Below are positions 58,621 through 64,000 of a DNA stretch of 64,000 nt, piece by piece. The stretch lies in NCBI GenBank assembly GCA_028583605.1, contig CM053328.1, positions 4,210,304 through 4,274,303 of the forward strand. Reading direction: 5' to 3'. Each line of letters starts with the position of its first letter. Position 1 is the stretch's first letter. The position numbers and the translations under genes were made by a program. This DNA comes from Dastarcus helophoroides (Eukaryota; Arthropoda; Insecta; Coleoptera; Bothrideridae). Below the pieces are notes generated by a model, which was not told where the DNA came from, made no database searches, and worked only from the letters and a program-made list of their open reading frames with translations.

Positions 58621-60020
58621 ATGTTATTGTTATTCGATTCAGAAGAAAAAGTGCTAATTATTAAGTGGTATTTAACCTCCCAGAGCGGTGAAGAAGTCGT
58701 TGGGCGATTCGCTTTTTCCTACGAAGATCGACCAATACCTGATGCAAAGACGGTGTTAAATATCGTCCACAAATTTGAAAAATCGGGATGCATAACAGGT
58801 TGTAATAACAAGTGTTGTTTGGAAGCGCGTCAACCTGAATGTGACAGGCCATTATCCGACGAAAGAATGGCTAAGGAGTTACGCCTTTTACACACGGACG
58901 GTTTTTCGCCGACCGGCAAATTTGCCGACCGGCACAAAAACCGTCGGTACCTTTTCACACGGCACCGGCGTTTAATTTGCCGTCGTAGTACATATTTGAA
59001 CTTTACATGAGCCGTAATGCAAAAAGTCACTACTGAAGTTTTATTTGCATATGTTTTATTGGATTTTTACAACCCTTAAAAGACAACTTTCTCTCAAGGA
59101 CCATTATTACCCTCGCCTTAACTTACAAGAATTGCGACAATACAAAATGGGATAAAAAGCAAAGGTTTAGGATACTTTTCTAGCATAACAAAAGTAGATA
59201 AAATTATCATAACCGATTGATGAGACAAGTTTAGAAGTCCATCGAAGAAATTAAATTACATCCCTAAACAGAATCTTAGAGAAGTCTTAATCCGGTTCTG
59301 ACATCTGCAAAATATTTAGCGCGGCGACGGTTTTGTTGCCGTTCGTCTGCAAACCTACATAAGCTACCAGCTAACAAAACCTAGCGACGGCGAAAAAGCC
59401 GACCGGCAGCCGTGTGTTCGCCGTCGATATTTTAACTTTTGCGGCAGCCGGTCGGCCAAATTGCCGTCGCCGCTGTCGTGTGTAAAGATGCATTAAACTC
59501 CTCGTTATTTAAAATTTGGTCGGTTTTTCTGCCGGTCGGCAAATTTGCCGACCGGCGAAAAACCGTCCGTGTGTAAGAGGCGTTAGCTGTATTGCATTTG
59601 TCGAAGCAAAATGAACCTTGTTCTAGTGAACAGATCGCAGAAGAAGTTAATGTGCCATCGCGAACAGTGCGAAATAGAAATGGGTACAACTGTTATAAAG
59701 TTTCTGAAACCCAAGAAATATTTCCTGAAGATCGATACAAACGTCTTGAGTTTTGTGAGTCTATGAGAGAAAAAGTTGATGTCGATGGACATTTCTTAAC
59801 CCACGTACAAGAAAGACCATGTAATTTAGACCATTTACGGGATCGAATTGTAGAAGTCCTAGATAATATTTCTCCTGAGATGTTGGCACGCGTAAGAACT
59901 GAATTTTACGACAGATTAGGTTATTGCGAAATACCAGGAGGGAACATTTTGAACCACTTATTACATAAGCATTTTTTCTTCCATTTTTTTGTTGAATCAT
60001 TTTTTAAGTTTTTAGTTTAA
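58621..60020 (+). pseudogene. Transposase remnant in element D
   Basis: ATG 58621 opens the N-terminal helix-turn-helix region (FDSEEKVLIIKWYLT, FAFSYEDRPIPDAKTV, IVHKFEKSG), as in the DUF4817-type N-termini of insect mariner-like transposases. After MAKEL at about 58880 a 701-bp MITE intervenes; the frame resumes at 59583 (LHLSKQNEPCSSEQIAEEVN, FPEDRYKRLEFCESM) and passes straight into the C-terminal tail (LDHLRDRI, YDRLGYCE). The DDE core is missing at the same point as in element C. Confidence 0.7.
58882..59582. mobile_element. 701-bp PIF/Harbinger-like MITE
   Basis: TTA on each side (58879-58881 and 59583-59585) and inverted ends CGCCTTTTACACACGGACGG and CCGTCCGTGTGTAAGAGGCG continue for about 50 bp through GGTTTTTCGCCGACCGGC. 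Element C shows the site without it (AAGGAGGTAGCTG). Several GCCGACCGGC-type repeats lie inside, and no frame. Confidence 0.8.
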
Positions 60021-60437
60021 ATTGTCATCACACCGGCTGATTATTTTTACACAGAGTTCATTTATCTTTTAGAATTTTTGTTTTATTTTTCGTGAGACCC
60101 GGTTGATTAAAGAAAACAAAATCGTAAAGTATCTGCAATTATTTTCATACTTTTTAGGGTGTGAAAATAATTGTAGAATCAACTAATAGGTAAAGATGTA
60201 TTTTCCATTTAAAACGACACTCTTTTATCGAGCTCCGATAAGGTTCTGATGCAATATCTACAAGACAGGTGTGCAGTTTGCAGCGAATGCGTGGTCATGA
60301 TTTGATAAGCGCGTCTATCGAGCAATATATTGAAACAGTGTAAATCATACCATCCTTCTCTTTCCTTACAAAATTTTGATATGTTCCTTGTTCTTTACAC
60401 GTTACAGCAGACCGAAATCGTGTACTGGCCCGTAGTG

Positions 60438-60900
60438 TATGTGTGTCACTGAGTGATTCACACAGGTGTTCGCCGTAATACGTAGGTGAGCCTTATAGCC
60501 CAGTCGGCGAGGAAATCGCTATAGAGGTGAAAAATACAAACTAATACAACAGCGATTTTATTATTGCAATCTATTAGTAGGTCAATTTTGAGCATATGTC
60601 TAAATTGGGGCGGCGCGGGGGGCTGTGCGTCAGGCGCCATTTTGATAAACGCGTTTTAGTAAATATCTCGAGAATGGTCGATCCTATGAAGAAAATACAA
60701 GAAACCATATTTATAGAAAAATATATAGTTTAATTTTTTTATAAAACATATTTTTCTATAAAATGAATATTTTACGAGTTATTACAATGAAAAGTTTTTA
60801 CTTTTTAGTTTTTTCTTACTAGTTTTAAAACGGTTAGCATTTGTTGATAACAGTTAGAATCAAAGTTATAGAGCATAAAATTCTCTACAAATTTGATATA
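60438..60900. repeat. 463-bp direct repeat X, right copy
   Basis: Same length as and near-identical to 54987-55449. It ends in GATATA, directly followed by TATGTAAC where the next LTR begins. Confidence 0.75.
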
Positions 60901-60902
60901 TA

Positions 60903-61590
60903 TGTAACAACTCCAAGAAATCGAAGGCAACAAAAGAAATGCCGAGGCGGCGAAACGGAGCGTTTGTTTACACTTGGTTATGACTCGTATGGGGAACAAG
61001 GGACACACATCATCCAACGTTCCTATTAAACGGTCGTGCTCGATTTCGATACTTTAAAGACTATGTATTTTTCGACTGATAGTATTAAAGTGTTTTCGAT
61101 TTTCTTCTGAAAAGCTAGTCTTATTTTCGGCATCCTAACAATTCAGAAGTGGGATTACCCTTAAAAACTAACCTCAGGACTTCCCTGATTCGGACTATTA
61201 ATTGTGAACTTGAAGTAAAGTGACTGGATTTAGTGGGTTGTTGGTGAAAATGGGAAAACACAAGCGAAGGCGCCGTTCCCATTCGACGTCGTCAAAGACC
61301 ACGTCGCGAACACCCTCTGGAACACCCCTTAGAGGCCGTAAGCAAGGAAATTGAAAGCGAATAATCAAAGACTTGCGGCGTCAAGTAAGTCAACTCCAGA
61401 GCAAAGTAAGTACGCAATTACATTCTGTTGTCGTGCCGTCGTACATGTAGAGATCCCACCGTCACTGGCCTATCATCTTGTACGTGATCCCGTTGATCCC
61501 TACACACACTCAACTCCTCAATCCGTTGGCGGTCGCTCCGAAGCATCGAGCGCGTCAACAGAACGGGACTTCAGATTACAACCCCAATAG
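60903..61590 (+). mobile_element. LTR and gag start of a gypsy-type retrotransposon
   Basis: An LTR-like block 60903-61140 starts TGTAACAACTCC and ends GCATCCTAACA. It is followed by ATTCAGAAGTGGGAT, which I take for the primer-binding region. A gag-like frame from ATG 61250 (MGKHKRRRRSHSTSSK) stops at 61354, but the same frame goes on into a helical stretch (IIKDLRRQVSQLQSKV), so the stop looks like damage. No pol follows in this orientation. Confidence 0.6.
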
Positions 61591-61734
61591 CGTCGGTTGA
61601 CACCCAACACACACGACATTAACTTCTTAATAAAATACGTTTATTAATCGGACAACATATATATTTTAGTAATAAAGTGTTCAAGGATAGAAATAATGAA
61701 AAATAGGAGACCAAAAATTAGATGTGGAAAAAAT

Positions 61735-62149
61735 AAAAATTTTGTTTTTTTTGATAAATGGCAGTCTTTGGTATATCTTCTTTGGAGATCTCAATTTGGT
61801 GAAAGCCGCTGGCAAGATCTAGGGTGGTAAAATATTGGCATCTCCCTAGTTTGTCCAAAACGTCGCTGATGTTTGGTATTGGGTATTTGTCGTCAATGGT
61901 TTTTTCGTTTACTTTTCGGTAGTCAATGACTATCCTCCATTTTATTTTTCCCGAAGCATCTGGCTTTTTCGGAACTATCCAAATCGATGATGACCACGGT
62001 GATTCACTGGGTCGTATAATTCCTTGTTCAAGCATTGAAGAAATTTGTTTCTGAACTTCTGCTTTATGAATGTGTGGATACCTATAGGTCTTTGTATATA
62101 CGGGAAGTTCATCTCTGGTTTTGATGTGATGTTTAACTTGATTGGTAAA
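61735..62149 (-). mobile_element. Ty3/gypsy pol fragment (RT N-terminal half)
   Basis: On the minus strand from 62149 the frame shows VYTKTYRYPHIHK, GIIRPSESPWSSSIWIVPKK, WRIVIDYRKVN and FTTLDLASGFHQIEI with the first catalytic Asp. It ends in unrelated residues near 61765, before the YxDD box. At 62150 it is cut by a hAT-like element. It runs antisense to the gag piece and so is not the same insertion in simple order. Bases 61591-61734 are unassigned. Confidence 0.8.
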
Positions 62150-64000
62150 CAGTGGCGACTCGCAGCCACAACTAATGGGGGTGCTGCGACAATGTTTAGC
62201 GTTTTAAAATGTTTAATTTTTCTAATGAAAATTTGGACATTTCAAAACGTTACTTCTCGAAAATTTTAGTCATTTTCCAAAATTTTAAATTTTTGGAAAA
62301 CTTCAAAACTTTGATTATTTTGTTAATTTCAATTATTTTCAAAATTTTGACATTTTTTGCGAACTGTCGATCCTTTATTTGAAAATTGTAATTTTTTTTA
62401 AATCAGACATTTCTTAAAACCTTTTATTGAAATTTTCGACTAATATTTCGTAAAATGTCGACTGCATTTCAAGACTTCGACTTTTTTTTCAAAACTTTGA
62501 CTCTTTTTGAAAACTTGACTTTTTTTTTGAAAAGTTCAAACTTTTTAAAATGTTATTTATACATTTTTTTAACATTTCCTATTAAATCTTCAACTTAAAA
62601 GAAAAGATCCTTTTCAAAATTGAACTATTGAAAATTTCAACTTTTTTCAAAATTTTACCTTTTTAAAATTTCAACTTTTTTGATAATTACAAATATTTCG
62701 ATAATTTTGAGTTTTCTACAATATTCAAAAAATTCAGCTTCTTTGAAAATTTAATTAAAAACTCTGCAAATTATTTTAAATGTCGATATTTTTCCAAAAA
62801 TTCGTCTTTCATTGACATTCCCAAAATTATCGAAAATGTCCACCATTTTAAAAATTAAAATCCTTATCTTCTTTTAAAAATTTGACTTTCTATGAAAATT
62901 TCAGAATTTTTTAAGATTTGAATTTTCTTTTAAAACTTCGACTTTTCTGATAACTTTAGCTTTACTTTTTAAAAGTGGTAATGTTTTTCTATTTAATTTT
63001 ACATTTCTTTGAGAAAAATTTCGAAATAACACTTGAATTTAAAAAAAATTAATAACAAAAATTTCTATTTTTAAAATTGTGCAAAATTTTGAAACAAATT
63101 TCAAAAAAAAACTTGAATTTTATATACAAATAAATTGCCAAAATTTGAATTTTAATCACAAAAAATTGGCTTTAAGCTGTAATATTTGATTTTTGAAATT
63201 TCTCTGGAACTTTAAAATTACTAAAAAAAAAAATAAATTAGAACAGTAAATTATTAATGAATTTCTTTCAAAATTTTATATTCGAAATTTTGATACTCTT
63301 CTAAAAATGTTGATTCTTTTTCTCCAAAATTTCAATAATTCCCACTTTAAAAGTCGAAATTATAAGAATATTTCTGACAATTAATTTATTTCAAAAAAAC
63401 TGTTGTTTGCTAATAAGAAACTTTTTCTAGAAATATGATCTACTTTCTCTTGAAATTTTGAGTTTAATTCTTAAATTTCGATCTTTTTTTTATGGAAATT
63501 TAAAATTTGAACTTGAGAATTTCAAGAATAAATTTAACATTTCTAGAAAAATTGGAAATTCCGATTCAGAATTGTCTTTGGTCCTACAGTAGTAGTAATT
63601 TTTTAGAGAAATATCAAATTGTAAAAAAGGTTGAAATTTGCAAGGTTCATTTTTTCTTAAAATTTCAATATTTTTCCCAAATTTTTCTTATTTTTATGCA
63701 GATTTGAAGTTTATTTTCCCTAAACTTATACTTAACAATTTTTAGTTTCTTATCAAAATTACAAAATAAAATAAACTTTAAAATATTAAATTTTCGTTAA
63801 AAAAAACTTTTAAATTCTCAAAACAAATTAGAGAAAGATCAAAATTTCTACAAGAAAAAATATTTTAAAGATAAAATCTCCAGGAAAAGTCGAAATTTCA
63901 AAAAAAAATGTTGTATAAAATGTTTAGAGAAAAACACAAATTGCATAGGAAAAAAAAGGAAAATGTCTTGGAGAAAAAATCGAAATTTGAAAAAAAATTG
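62150..64000. mobile_element. hAT-like element 3, left part, runs off the window
   Basis: It starts CAGTGGCGACTCGCAGCC after TTGGTAAA (62142-62149, the expected left target copy). It follows hAT-like element 2 (TGGGGGTGCTGCGACAAT, then 62400-62840 like 24950-25450, and 63300-64000 like 28225-28960) without the LINE. It is decayed satellite-like inside and has no transposase in view. Confidence 0.7.

Larger units (their letters stand above)
55450..60437 (+). mobile_element. Tc1/mariner-type element D, 5.0 kb, deleted
   Basis: Sister of element C (30283-34463), with the same inverted ends GGCCAGTACAC-ATTTCGGTC and TA on each side (55448-55449, 60438-60439). It is longer because of a 701-bp MITE in the transposase region. 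Bases 55830-58440 are AT-rich and non-coding, closely matching 30660-33210. It lies exactly between the two 463-bp X repeats. Confidence 0.75.

Overview
The window is AT-rich nuclear DNA from an insect, most likely a holometabolous one; a beetle is my guess but is not proven. Three things point there: a ZAD-C2H2 zinc-finger gene (an arthropod family), a tandem family of secreted 12-cysteine proteins resembling the insect 27 kDa haemolymph glycoproteins, and 52-55 bp introns with ordinary GT-AG sites. Most of the rest is transposon, repeat and decayed satellite. Few real genes form long open frames; the main family was recovered only by joining short exons.

Layout. 1-9.2 kb: small TIR elements, hairpins and one probable terminal exon (3762-4196). 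9.3-10.8 kb: the ZAD/C2H2 gene. About 11.6-18.5 kb: duplication block A, with a LINE fragment, a CH-domain SPEF2-like gene fragment broken by 1 bp, a clean 20-bp satellite, and the last two exons of haemolymph-like copy 1. 18.5-34.5 kb: a hAT-like element of 4.3 kb, a second of 6.3 kb holding a solo LTR and a LINE, and a Tc1/mariner-type element, all inside intron 3 of copy 1. 35.0-46.1 kb: exons 1-3 of copy 1, complete copy 2, and frameshifted copy 3, in units of about 5 kb. 46.5-47.7 kb: a transposase remnant. 47.7-55.0 kb: duplication block B, with an intact SPEF2-like fragment and haemolymph-like copy 4. 55.0-60.9 kb: a second Tc1/mariner-type element between 463-bp direct repeats. 60.9-64 kb: LTR-retrotransposon pieces and a third hAT-like left end.

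The haemolymph-like genes all lie on the minus strand. Each has five exons (37, 164, 238-244, 114-118 and 121 bp) encoding a signal peptide and a mature chain with 12 conserved cysteines. Copies 1, 2 and 4 are open throughout; copy 3 has a 4-bp deletion in exon 4. Because the units are near-identical they act as empty sites for one another, so many insertions can be placed to the base with their target duplications.
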